NCBI GenBank assembly: GCA_900550415.1
Contig: URSO01000042.1
Location: 1 to 20,537, forward strand
Length of the DNA: 20,537 bases
DNA from: an uncultured Collinsella sp.
GTDB taxonomy: Bacteria > Actinomycetota > Coriobacteriia > Coriobacteriales > Coriobacteriaceae
Reading direction: 5' to 3'
In this document: one piece after another, positions 1 to 6,037 of the stretch
How the letters are laid out: each line of letters opens with the position of its first letter
How positions within the stretch are numbered: the stretch's first letter is position 1
Translations under genes and position numbers: made by a program
The notes under the pieces: generated by a model
Seen by the model: the letters and a program-made list of their open reading frames with translations, nothing else
What the model was told of the DNA's origin: nothing
The model's database searches: none

Positions 1-153
1 TCCCCAATGAGTGCCTAAGTCTGTCCCCAATGAGTGCCTAAGTCTGTCCCCAATGAGTGCCTAAGTCTGTCCCCAATGAGTGCCTAAGTCTGTCCCCAAT
101 GAGTGCCTAAGTCTGTCCCCAATGGGTGCCTAAGTCTGTCCCCAATGAGTGCC
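1..153. repeat. 23-bp tandem repeat array, left part
   Basis: Six consecutive 23-bp units of the form TCCCCAATGAGTGCCTAAGTCTG begin at 1, 24, 47, 70, 93 and 116; the sixth has one A-to-G change. A seventh starts at 139 and is cut after 15 bases, where the insertion sequence begins at 154. The interrupted unit resumes after the IS at 1617. No gene is visible here. The array runs off the window edge, so its true length is unknown. Function is unknown, and because it lies at the window edge the copy number may be an assembly estimate. Confidence 0.9.
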
Positions 154-197
154 TGAACTGCGTCCCGAATCTTGGCCTTCTTTATTAGAAGCGAACA

Positions 198-1103
198 CTA
201 GGACGCTTTCAATAGCCGTTTCCGAAACTCCACCGGGGTGAGGCCGCCGAGCGCCACCTGGCGACGCCTCGTGTTCCAATGCACGACGTAGGCGTCGAGG
301 TCCCTCTTGAAGGACTCGAAGTCGGCCCACTCGACGCCCCTGAAGAACTCGTCCTTGAGATGCCCGAACACCTGCTCCGTCGCCCCGTTGTCCAGGCAGT
401 TGCCCTTTCTCGACATGCTCTGCCTGGCGCCGTGCCTCCTGAGCTCGCCGGTCCACCTGGGGTGCTGGTGCTGCCAGCCCATGTCGCTGTGGACGATCGG
501 CGAGGCCCCGGCCGGCATCCTCGCGAACAGGCGCCTGAGCACCTCCTCCTGCTGGGCCATGTCCGGGCTCGTCGACACCGACCAGGAGACGATCTCCTTC
601 GTGCAGAAGTCGTAGACCGGGGCGAAGTACGCCTTGCCCCAGGGCTGCCTGAATTCCGTGACGTCGGTCCCGAGCTTCTCCCACGGGGCGCCCGCGCGAA
701 AGTCACGCGCTATCAGGTTGTCGAATCTCTCGCCGACCGGACCGCGGTAGGAGTTGTAGCGATGGTAGTCGGTCTCCCGGCGGATGCCGCAGCGGATGCC
801 GAGCTCCCGCATCATCTTGAGGACCGTCTTGTCCGCTATCCTCGCGCCCAGCTCGGCCCTCAGGCACATCGCTATCTGGCGGTGGCCGCACCCGTTCGCC
901 GTCCTCGAGAAGATCTCGCGCACGGCCCCCCGGAGCTCTGGCCGGGTCGCTCTCGGCGGGTGCGCCACGGCATAGTGGTAGCTCGACGGCGCGAGCCGCG
1001 CGGCCGCGAGCAGGTCGCATAGGCGGTGGTGCCCTGAAAGGGAGGCTACGACCTGGGCTTTCTCCCAGTTCGAGAGCTCTTCTCCGCTTTCAGGGCTATC
1101 GAT
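198..1103 (-). CDS. IS3-family transposase OrfB (DDE integrase domain), made as an OrfAB fusion
   Basis: This frame holds the rve/DDE catalytic core. DVTEF gives the first Asp, HSDMGWQHQH the second, and the Glu follows in SMSRKGNCLDNGATEQ, the typical IS150-group signature. It has no good start of its own. The codon at 1103 is the first read after a -1 slip in orfA, giving a fused transposase of about 452 residues (1555 to 198). The frame is also open upstream of 1103 to about 1427, but that translation is Arg/Gly-rich noise. The catalytic triad is intact and no internal stop is seen. Confidence 0.88.
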   Translation of the reverse strand: MDSPESGEELSNWEKAQVVASLSGHHRLCDLLAAARLAPSSYHYAVAHPPRATRPELRGAVREIFSRTANGCGHRQIAMCLRAELGARIADKTVLKMMRELGIRCGIRRETDYHRYNSYRGPVGERFDNLIARDFRAGAPWEKLGTDVTEFRQPWGKAYFAPVYDFCTKEIVSWSVSTSPDMAQQEEVLRRLFARMPAGASPIVHSDMGWQHQHPRWTGELRRHGARQSMSRKGNCLDNGATEQVFGHLKDEFFRGVEWADFESFKRDLDAYVVHWNTRRRQVALGGLTPVEFRKRLLKAS

Positions 1104-1555
1104 TTTTTTAGATACGCCACCTGGGCCTCGAGTTTGCGCACGCGCCCCTCGAGCTCCCGCTCGCGCGTCCGCCCCCCGGGGCCCTCCGGCCTGCCGCGGC
1201 GTCCCGGCTCGAGCGCCTCCGGCCCGCCCTCGCGGTACAGCCTGCACCAGCGGTCGAGCGATGTGGCGGCGGCGATGCCGAAGCGGGCCATCGCCTCCGA
1301 CCGCGGCATCCCCTCGTCCACGACGGCCCTCGCGACGGCGAGCTTGGTCTCCATGTCGTAGGTCCTGCGGCTCTCGCCCATCCCGATCAGCCCCTTCCTC
1401 CCGGTTGCCCGGTACGCGCAGAGCCATTTTCTCACCGCCGGGGCGGGAACGTCGAGCCTCTTGGCCGCGAGTTCAAAGCCGAGGCCGGCCTCGAACAGGT
1501 CGGCGGCGCGTGCCCTCATCTCGCGACCGTATCTTGCCTTCTCCCTGCGGGGCAT
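1046..1555 (-). CDS. IS3-family transposase OrfA (helix-turn-helix DNA-binding protein)
   Basis: OrfA is the 169-residue DNA-binding part of the IS transposase. It has two helix-turn-helix-like segments, around residues 10-45 and 65-100, then an Arg/Gly-rich link and a heptad-like stretch near 125-155 where OrfA proteins form a leucine-zipper dimer. I chose ATG at 1555 because AGGGAGG lies 6 bases upstream. The frame extends 12 codons further to a TTG, but that start overlaps the terminal inverted repeat. The 3' end overlaps orfB, and the A7 run at 1103-1109 lies inside it. Family assignment is firm. Confidence 0.88.
   Translation of the reverse strand: MPRREKARYGREMRARAADLFEAGLGFELAAKRLDVPAPAVRKWLCAYRATGRKGLIGMGESRRTYDMETKLAVARAVVDEGMPRSEAMARFGIAAATSLDRWCRLYREGGPEALEPGRRGRPEGPGGRTRERELEGRVRKLEAQVAYLKKSIALKAEKSSRTGRKPRS
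1103..1109 (-). promoter_or_regulatory. A7 slippery heptamer for -1 programmed frameshifting
   Basis: On the minus strand the sequence reads CTA AAA AAA TCG in the orfA frame. Slipping back one base gives AAA AAA ATC GAT in the orfB frame. A AAA AAA is the commonest IS3-family frameshift site, and its position in the orfA/orfB overlap is exactly where one is expected. I did not fold the downstream stimulatory structure. Confidence 0.8.
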
Positions 1556-1616
1556 TTCCGATGCCTCCCTTTTCTCGAACCTTAATTTCAAAGTCCAAGA
1601 AATGGGATGCAGTTCA

Positions 1617-1650
1617 GCCTAAGTCTGTCCCCAATGAGTGCCCAATGAGT
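1617..1650. repeat. 23-bp tandem repeat array, right remnant
   Basis: The interrupted unit resumes with GCCTAAGTCTG and runs into one more TCCCCAATGAGTG. A short CCCAATGAGTG duplication follows before unique sequence. This shows that the IS landed inside the array rather than beside it. Confidence 0.85.
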
Positions 1651-1691
1651 GGGTGGAAGGTTGCGGGTTCTTTACGGGGATGCAGCGTGGA

Positions 1692-1720
1692 CTGCGGAAA
1701 CGCGGTTCTTTCCGTACAAT
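1692..1720 (+). promoter_or_regulatory. possible promoter of the amino-acid ABC operon
   Basis: TACAAT at 1715-1720 is a good -10 hexamer about 35 bases before the first ATG. The -35 region is poor (CTGCGG at 1692-1697, 17-bp spacing). The 1651-1755 stretch is otherwise unremarkable. Confidence 0.35.
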
Positions 1721-1755
1721 AGTGCAATTCGTATTAACGCAGGGAAGGGACATTC

Positions 1756-2487
1756 ATGGCAGACATGATCGAGATCAAGCATCTCAACAAGTACTTTGGC
1801 GACCTGCATGTGCTCAAAGATATCAACCTCACCGTCAAGCGCGGCGAGAAGCTCGTAATGATCGGGCCTTCCGGCTCGGGTAAGTCGACGCTCATCCGCT
1901 GTGTCGATTATCTTGAGGAGCCCACGTCGGGCGAGGTCATCATCGACGGTACGCCGCTCACCAAAAAGAACCACCTGGAGATGGCTCGCAAGTATAGTTC
2001 CATGGTGTTTCAGCAGTTCAACCTGTATCCCAACATGACGGTGCTCGGCAACCTGACGCTCGCGCCCATCAAGCTGCAAAAGAAGAGCAAGGAGGAGGCG
2101 ACCGAGATCGCCATCGCCGCGCTCAAGCGCGTCGGCATGGCGCATAAGGCCGGCGAGTATCCGCAGAATCTCTCGGGTGGTCAGCAGCAGCGCATCGCCA
2201 TCGCCCGTGCCCTGTGTACCAAGCAGCCCATCATCCTGTTTGACGAGCCGACCTCGGCGCTCGACCCCGAGATGGTCCAGGAGGTTCTGGACGTTATGAT
2301 TGAGCTTGCGCAGGAGGACATCACCATGATCTGCGTGACGCATGAGATGGGCTTTGCGCGCCAGGTGGCCGACCGCGTCATCTTTATGGAGGACGGCCGC
2401 ATTCTGGAGGAGGGCACGCCCGAGCACTTCTTCGATAACCCCGAGAACCCGCGCTGCCGCGAGTTCCTGTCCAAGATTCTGCACTAG
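1756..2487 (+). CDS. polar amino-acid ABC transporter ATP-binding protein (GlnQ/GluA family)
   Basis: This 243-residue cytoplasmic ATPase powers uptake by the two permeases encoded downstream. Walker A is GPSGSGKST at residues 37-45, the Q-loop is FQQ near 85, the signature LSGGQQQR is at 139-146, Walker B IILFDE at 159-164 and the switch His at 196 (CVTHE). Length and motifs match the GlnQ/HisP/ArtP subfamily of polar amino-acid importers. AGGGAAGGG lies 6 bases before the ATG. The receptor gene follows after a few bases. Substrate cannot be read from the ATPase; glutamate, glutamine or aspartate is most likely from the receptor style. Confidence 0.93.
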   Translation: MADMIEIKHLNKYFGDLHVLKDINLTVKRGEKLVMIGPSGSGKSTLIRCVDYLEEPTSGEVIIDGTPLTKKNHLEMARKYSSMVFQQFNLYPNMTVLGNLTLAPIKLQKKSKEEATEIAIAALKRVGMAHKAGEYPQNLSGGQQQRIAIARALCTKQPIILFDEPTSALDPEMVQEVLDVMIELAQEDITMICVTHEMGFARQVADRVIFMEDGRILEEGTPEHFFDNPENPRCREFLSKILH

Positions 2488-2495
2488 GCGCGGTG

Positions 2496-3371
2496 ATGGA
2501 CATGACGGATATGACGAGGGCGGCTGTATCGCGCCGTCACTTTTTGCAGCTGGCTGGCGCCGGCGTGCTTGCGCTGACGGGGACCGCGCTCACCGGTTGC
2601 GGCAACTCCATCAGCGGCGAGGGTTCCGACAAGGGATCCAAGCTTGCGGCCATCAAGTCGCGCGGCCATCTGAATGCCGGCGTTAAGAAAGACGTTCCCG
2701 GCTACGGCTATTACGACACCGCCAAGGGTCGCTTTGAGGGCATGGAAGTCGATTTGTGCTACCAGATCGCCGCTGCCGTCTTTGGCGTGAGCTACAAAGA
2801 GGCCCGCGCCCAGGAGCTTGTCGAGTTTACCGACGTAACGCCCAAGACGCGCGGCCCGCTGATCGATAACGGCCAACTCGACGTGGTCGCGGCGACCTAC
2901 ACCATCACCGACGAGCGCAAGAAGAGCTGGGATTTCTCGACGCCGTACCGCACCGACTACGTTGGACTCATGGTCAAGAAGCGTTCGGGCTTTACCTCGA
3001 TTGAGGACCTGGACGGCAAGGTCATCGGCGTGAGCCAGGGTGCCACCACGCAGGGCCTGATCGAGCAGATGATCAAGGACAACGGCTTTAGCTGCAAGCC
3101 CGAGTTTAGGGCCTTTAGCGGCTACCCCATCATCAAGAGCTCGCTCGACGCCGGCAATATCGACGTCTTTGCCATGGACCGCTCCACGCTGGCCGGTTAC
3201 ATGAACGAGACCGTTGAGCTGTTGCAGCCCGAGGTCAAGTTTGGCGAGCAGGGCTACGGCGTGGCGACCAAGAAGGGCTGCGACCTTTCGGCCGTGGTCG
3301 ATCAGGTGATTTGCGATCGCCTGGCCGACGGCTGGCTCGACCAAGAGGTCAAGACCTGGGGTCTTGTATAG
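2496..3371 (+). CDS. amino-acid ABC transporter substrate-binding lipoprotein (GluB/PEB1-like), Tat-type signal
   Basis: This is the extracellular receptor of the importer, 291 residues from the ATG at 2496; a GTG at 2493 is equally in frame. The N-terminus has a twin-arginine motif SRRHFL (residues 12-17), a hydrophobic stretch and a lipobox LTGC with the lipid-bearing Cys at 35. It is therefore likely exported folded by Tat and lipid-anchored. The rest is an SBP_bac_3 fold: an opening KSRGHLNAGV strand, a GMEVDLC segment and a later DLDGKVIGVSQGATTQ segment, as in glutamate/aspartate receptors. It lies between ATPase and permease genes in one operon. The ligand is inferred from family resemblance only. 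Confidence 0.9.
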   Translation: MDMTDMTRAAVSRRHFLQLAGAGVLALTGTALTGCGNSISGEGSDKGSKLAAIKSRGHLNAGVKKDVPGYGYYDTAKGRFEGMEVDLCYQIAAAVFGVSYKEARAQELVEFTDVTPKTRGPLIDNGQLDVVAATYTITDERKKSWDFSTPYRTDYVGLMVKKRSGFTSIEDLDGKVIGVSQGATTQGLIEQMIKDNGFSCKPEFRAFSGYPIIKSSLDAGNIDVFAMDRSTLAGYMNETVELLQPEVKFGEQGYGVATKKGCDLSAVVDQVICDRLADGWLDQEVKTWGLV

Positions 3372-3396
3372 GCGCATCGTCCAAGGAAGGAATCAA

Positions 3397-4143
3397 ATGC
3401 TCGAAGGATTATTTGACGCCGACCGTTGGTCGACGACATTTCAAAACGTGGGGCCCTTCTGGGAGGGCTTTGGCGTGACGCTGCAGGTGGTCGTTGCCGG
3501 TCTGTTGCTGTCGCTGGTGCTGGGCACGCTGCTGGGCGTATTCTCTACCACTCGCTCGCGCGTGCTGCGCGCCATAAGCCGCGTGTACGTGGAGTTTTAC
3601 CAGAACACCCCGTTGCCTGTACAGGTGCTCTTTATGTACATGGCCGGTCCGCAGTTTTTGCAGGCCATAACCGGTGCCGACCAGCCAGTGCGCATCGCGC
3701 CGTTCGTGCTGGGCTTCTTGGGTGTGGGCCTGTATCACGCGGCCTACATTTCGGAGGTCATCCGCACCGGTATCGAGGCGGTTCCGCGCGGTCAGATGGA
3801 GGCGGCCCAGAGCCAGGGCTTCACCCGTGCGCAGGCGTACTGGTATATCGTGCTGCCCCAGACATTCAAGATCATTCTGCCGCCGCTGTGTAACCAGGCG
3901 CTCAACCTGGTCAAGAATACGTCGGTGCTGGCGCTTGTGGCCGGCGGCGACCTTATGTACCGTTCCGACAACTTTGTGAGTCTGTACGGTTACCTGCAGG
4001 GATACATCGTCTGTTGCCTTATGTACTTCATCATCTGCTTTCCGCTCGCCATGCTGGTGCAGTGGCTCGAGCGCCGCTCCAAGGAGCGTCCGCGCGGCGT
4101 GAGCCTGGCCGAGCTGGGGCTCGACAACGTAGAGGAGGCCTAG
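3397..4143 (+). CDS. amino-acid ABC transporter permease 1 (HisM/GlnP family)
   Basis: This is a 248-residue inner-membrane permease with about five hydrophobic segments. Its cytoplasmic EAA loop reads EVIRTGIEAVPRGQMEAAQS and contacts the ATPase. I chose ATG at 3397 because AAGGAAGG sits 6 bases upstream; an in-frame start at 3364 would overlap the receptor gene and lacks such a site. The C-terminal ~20 residues are polar and charged. It probably pairs with the next permease as a heterodimer. Polar amino-acid specificity is a family inference. Confidence 0.9.
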   Translation: MLEGLFDADRWSTTFQNVGPFWEGFGVTLQVVVAGLLLSLVLGTLLGVFSTTRSRVLRAISRVYVEFYQNTPLPVQVLFMYMAGPQFLQAITGADQPVRIAPFVLGFLGVGLYHAAYISEVIRTGIEAVPRGQMEAAQSQGFTRAQAYWYIVLPQTFKIILPPLCNQALNLVKNTSVLALVAGGDLMYRSDNFVSLYGYLQGYIVCCLMYFIICFPLAMLVQWLERRSKERPRGVSLAELGLDNVEEA

Positions 4144-4146
4144 CGC

Positions 4147-4785
4147 ATGGAAATCTTTAACGCGACCAACCTGCTCTACATTTGGGGCGGCTTTGTTAAA
4201 ACGATCGAGATCTCGGCGCTGTCGATCTTTTTCTCGCTCATCTTTGGCACGGTGCTGGCACTCGTTAAGAGCTATGCGCCCCGCCCATTCCGTATTTTGG
4301 TGAGCGCCTATATCGAGCTGTTCCGTTGCACGCCGAACCTGCTGTGGATCCTATTTATCTACTTTACGGTGCAGGGTTTGGACATTGTGATTTCGACCAT
4401 CGCCTTTACGCTGTTTACCAGCGCTGTTATGGCCGAGATTGTGCGCGGCGGCCTCAACTCGATTCCGCGCGGCCAGTTTGAGGCAGCGCAGAGCCAGGGC
4501 TTTGGCTTCTTTGCTACCATGCGCTACATCATTCTGCCGCAGACGTTTAAGACGATCATTCCGGCGCTGTTTAGCCAGTGCACGACCGTCATTAAGGACA
4601 GCTCGTATCTTTCGGGCATTAACGTGGCCGAGCTCATGTACACGGCAAACGTCGTGATGGCCCATGCGATCGACCTGTCGCAGGTGCTTATGCTCTACGG
4701 CCTGGTGTTTGCGATGTACTTCGTGCTCAACTTTGGTATCTCGCTGCTGGTTCGAGCTTACCAACGCCGCATCGTAGCCGCATAG
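4147..4785 (+). CDS. amino-acid ABC transporter permease 2 (HisM/GlnP family)
   Basis: The second membrane subunit has 212 residues. Its EAA loop EIVRGGLNSIPRGQFEAAQS is very close to that of the preceding permease, pointing to an old duplication and a heterodimeric channel. The start is 3 bases after the upstream stop, so translation is likely coupled. It is the last gene of the importer operon and is followed at once by a long imperfect hairpin. Confidence 0.9.
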   Translation: MEIFNATNLLYIWGGFVKTIEISALSIFFSLIFGTVLALVKSYAPRPFRILVSAYIELFRCTPNLLWILFIYFTVQGLDIVISTIAFTLFTSAVMAEIVRGGLNSIPRGQFEAAQSQGFGFFATMRYIILPQTFKTIIPALFSQCTTVIKDSSYLSGINVAELMYTANVVMAHAIDLSQVLMLYGLVFAMYFVLNFGISLLVRAYQRRIVAA

Positions 4786-4891
4786 CCTGGCTTTCCCTGG
4801 CACCCAACCTTGGCCTTCAAACCGTCGCTCGCGTACCAAAGTACGCGTCGCTCCTCTTTCAGGCCAATCTTGGGCACCAGGAAAACCCAGG
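4786..4891. repeat. long imperfect inverted repeat (~106 bp), possible terminator or REP/MITE-like element
   Basis: Arms of about 31-32 bases at 4786-4817 and 4860-4891 pair with few mismatches; CCTGGCTTTCCCTGG pairs with CCAGGAAAACCCAGG. A second 7-bp palindrome, CGCGTAC CAAA GTACGCG at 4830-4847, sits at the centre. It begins on the base after the permease stop codon. There is no T-run at its end, so it is not a classic intrinsic terminator, though it could end or stabilise the importer transcript. The rest of the gap to 4952 shows only a ribosome binding site. Confidence 0.75.
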
Positions 4892-4952
4892 TACGGTATC
4901 GTGGGAATAAGAGATAAACAGCCCTTTTCTCATTTGTTAGAAAGGAATCGCG

Positions 4953-5576
4953 ATGAGCGATCTGGAGAATAAGAAGAATCCTGTGGTCATTACCATCGCG
5001 CGCGACTTTGGTGCCGAGGGCCACGAGATCGGACGCATCCTCGCCAACGAGTTGGGGATTCCTCTGTACGACAACGAGCTGCTGGTGCGCGCGTCGCTGC
5101 GTGCGGGCGAGTCACTCGATAAGATGGCCGCCTATGACGAGCGTCTGGCTGTGGAGAACATGGCGTTTCTGCCCGACCGCTACGACGCGCGCTCGTACTC
5201 GGACAAGTTGTTCCAAAAGATGAGCCAGGTGATTTTGGACTTGGGCGAGACTGAGAGCTGCATTATCGAAGGCCGTCTGTCCGATTACCTGCTGCGTAAC
5301 AACCCCAACCACATTGCCGTGTTGGTGACCGCACCCTTTGAGGACCGCGTCGAGATCGTACGCAAGAAGCGTGGCCTTAATAAAAAGAAGGGCGCCAAGC
5401 TGGTCAAGCAGCAACAGAAGGCACGCGAGGCGTTCTACAAGCGCTACAGCGCCGGAAAGTGGAAGATGACGAGCGGTAAAGACATCGTCGTCAACCGCGC
5501 CAAGCTGGGCCGCGAAGGCTGCAAAGACGTCATAGCCGCTGCCTACCGCTACAAAGTAGCGCAGCTCGAAGACTAA
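4953..5576 (+). CDS. cytidylate kinase-like family protein
   Basis: This 207-residue soluble protein resembles the cytidylate-kinase-like family (Cytidylate_kin2), a P-loop fold of mostly unknown role, separate from true Cmk. The N-terminus ITIARDFGAEGHEIG (residues 13-27) aligns with the family ISREFGSGGREIG pattern; it lacks the standard GKS/T of Walker A, as is normal there. IPLYDNELL and IIEGRLSDYLL (near 107-117) also fit. A Lys-rich stretch near 138-155 resembles the lid. AGAAAGGA lies about 6 bases before ATG. It probably has its own promoter after the hairpin at 4786-4891. Substrate is unknown. Confidence 0.8.
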   Translation: MSDLENKKNPVVITIARDFGAEGHEIGRILANELGIPLYDNELLVRASLRAGESLDKMAAYDERLAVENMAFLPDRYDARSYSDKLFQKMSQVILDLGETESCIIEGRLSDYLLRNNPNHIAVLVTAPFEDRVEIVRKKRGLNKKKGAKLVKQQQKAREAFYKRYSAGKWKMTSGKDIVVNRAKLGREGCKDVIAAAYRYKVAQLED

Positions 5577-5582
5577 CCGACC

Positions 5583-5630
5583 AAAACCACCACAAAGGAG
5601 ACAGGCACCTTTGTGGTGGTTTTTGTTTTA
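5583..5630 (+). terminator. intrinsic terminator; also copy 1 of a hairpin repeat element
   Basis: A perfect 16-bp stem (5583-5598 with 5608-5623) reads AAAACCACCACAAAGG and its complement, closes on the loop AGACAGGCA and is followed by a T-rich tail. It lies 6 bases after the stop of the cytidylate-kinase-like gene. The same stem-loop recurs in reverse orientation at 5917-5954. Confidence 0.88.
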
Positions 5631-5680
5631 GGCCGAGGGGAAGGCCTTGGCGGCAGTGCCTATCCTCGGCTTTTGCATAG

Positions 5681-5896
5681 TCTCGATCTGTAACACCAAG
5701 CCAGCGAAAATGGCTCTAACTGTTACAGATTTAGATGAACCGTTCGGCCGTCAGCCCAACGTCTTGATCTGTAACACCAGGCGGCATATTTGGTCTCTAA
5801 CTGTTACAGATTGAGATGCGGAGTGGGCGGCCGGCACAATATCTCGATCTGTAACAACTGCAGGGCTCAACGGACTCCAACTGTTACAGATTGAGA
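5681..5896. repeat. three 55-bp palindromic repeats at ~80-bp spacing
   Basis: Copies lie at 5681-5735, 5762-5816 and 5842-5896. Each has a left arm TCTCGATCTGTAACA (or one change) and a right arm TGTTACAGATTGAGA (or similar). In each, exactly 25 bases separate the arms. The 25-base middles differ in sequence except for a shared AAC end, as do the 25-26 bp spacers between copies. The arms are conserved and can pair, while the loops vary, so selection or copying acts on the stem. This is noncoding. It looks like a REP/BIME-type element in a convergent gap; a set of protein-binding sites is the alternative. Confidence 0.88.
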
Positions 5897-5916
5897 CAAA
5901 ACGATCAGGCAAGTCC

Positions 5917-5954
5917 AAAACCACCACTAAGGTGCCTGTCCCCTTTGTGGTGGT
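5917..5954. repeat. hairpin element copy 2, inverted relative to 5583-5623
   Basis: The stem CCACCACTAAGG / CCTTTGTGGTGG encloses TGCCTGTCC, the reverse complement of the loop type in copy 1. The two copies therefore face each other and flank the three palindromes. One stem mismatch (T for A) is present and there is no T-tail, so termination activity is less likely. Confidence 0.8.
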
Positions 5955-5970
5955 CGGGCGGCCGGCATAG

Positions 5971-6009
5971 AAAAAAGTCCCCGCCGGGCGTGTGCTCGAC
6001 GGGGACTTT
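5971..6009 (-). terminator. intrinsic terminator of the nfnAB operon
   Basis: On the minus strand a 10-bp stem (AAAGTCCCCG with its complement, 6000-6009 and 5974-5983) is followed by six T (A5971-5976 on the plus strand). It lies about 30 bases beyond the nfnB stop. Confidence 0.88.
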
Positions 6010-6037
6010 GCCGTTTGGCGGCTAGTGCTGTAGGTGA

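Larger units (their letters stand above)
154..1616 (-). mobile_element. IS3-family insertion sequence (IS150 group), complete
   Basis: The element is 1463 bp and is bounded by imperfect 26-bp inverted repeats at 154-179 and 1591-1616, both starting TGAACTGC; about 20 of 26 positions match. It ends TG...CA as usual for IS3. A 3-bp GCC direct repeat at 151-153 and 1617-1619 fits the 3-4 bp target duplication of this family. Removing the IS and one GCC restores a 23-bp repeat unit exactly, so the insertion point is clear. It carries orfA and orfB on the minus strand, with a frameshift signal between them. Both frames are open, so it could be active. Confidence 0.93.

Noticed and set aside
1..153. 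CRISPR array or origin iterons
   Set aside because: The 23-bp units are head-to-tail with no spacers, so not CRISPR. No replication gene or DnaA-box pattern is nearby, so iterons are unsupported.
5681..5896. CRISPR array
   Set aside because: Only three units, each a long palindrome with an internal variable loop and variable spacers of similar length; no short exact direct repeat unit and no cas genes.
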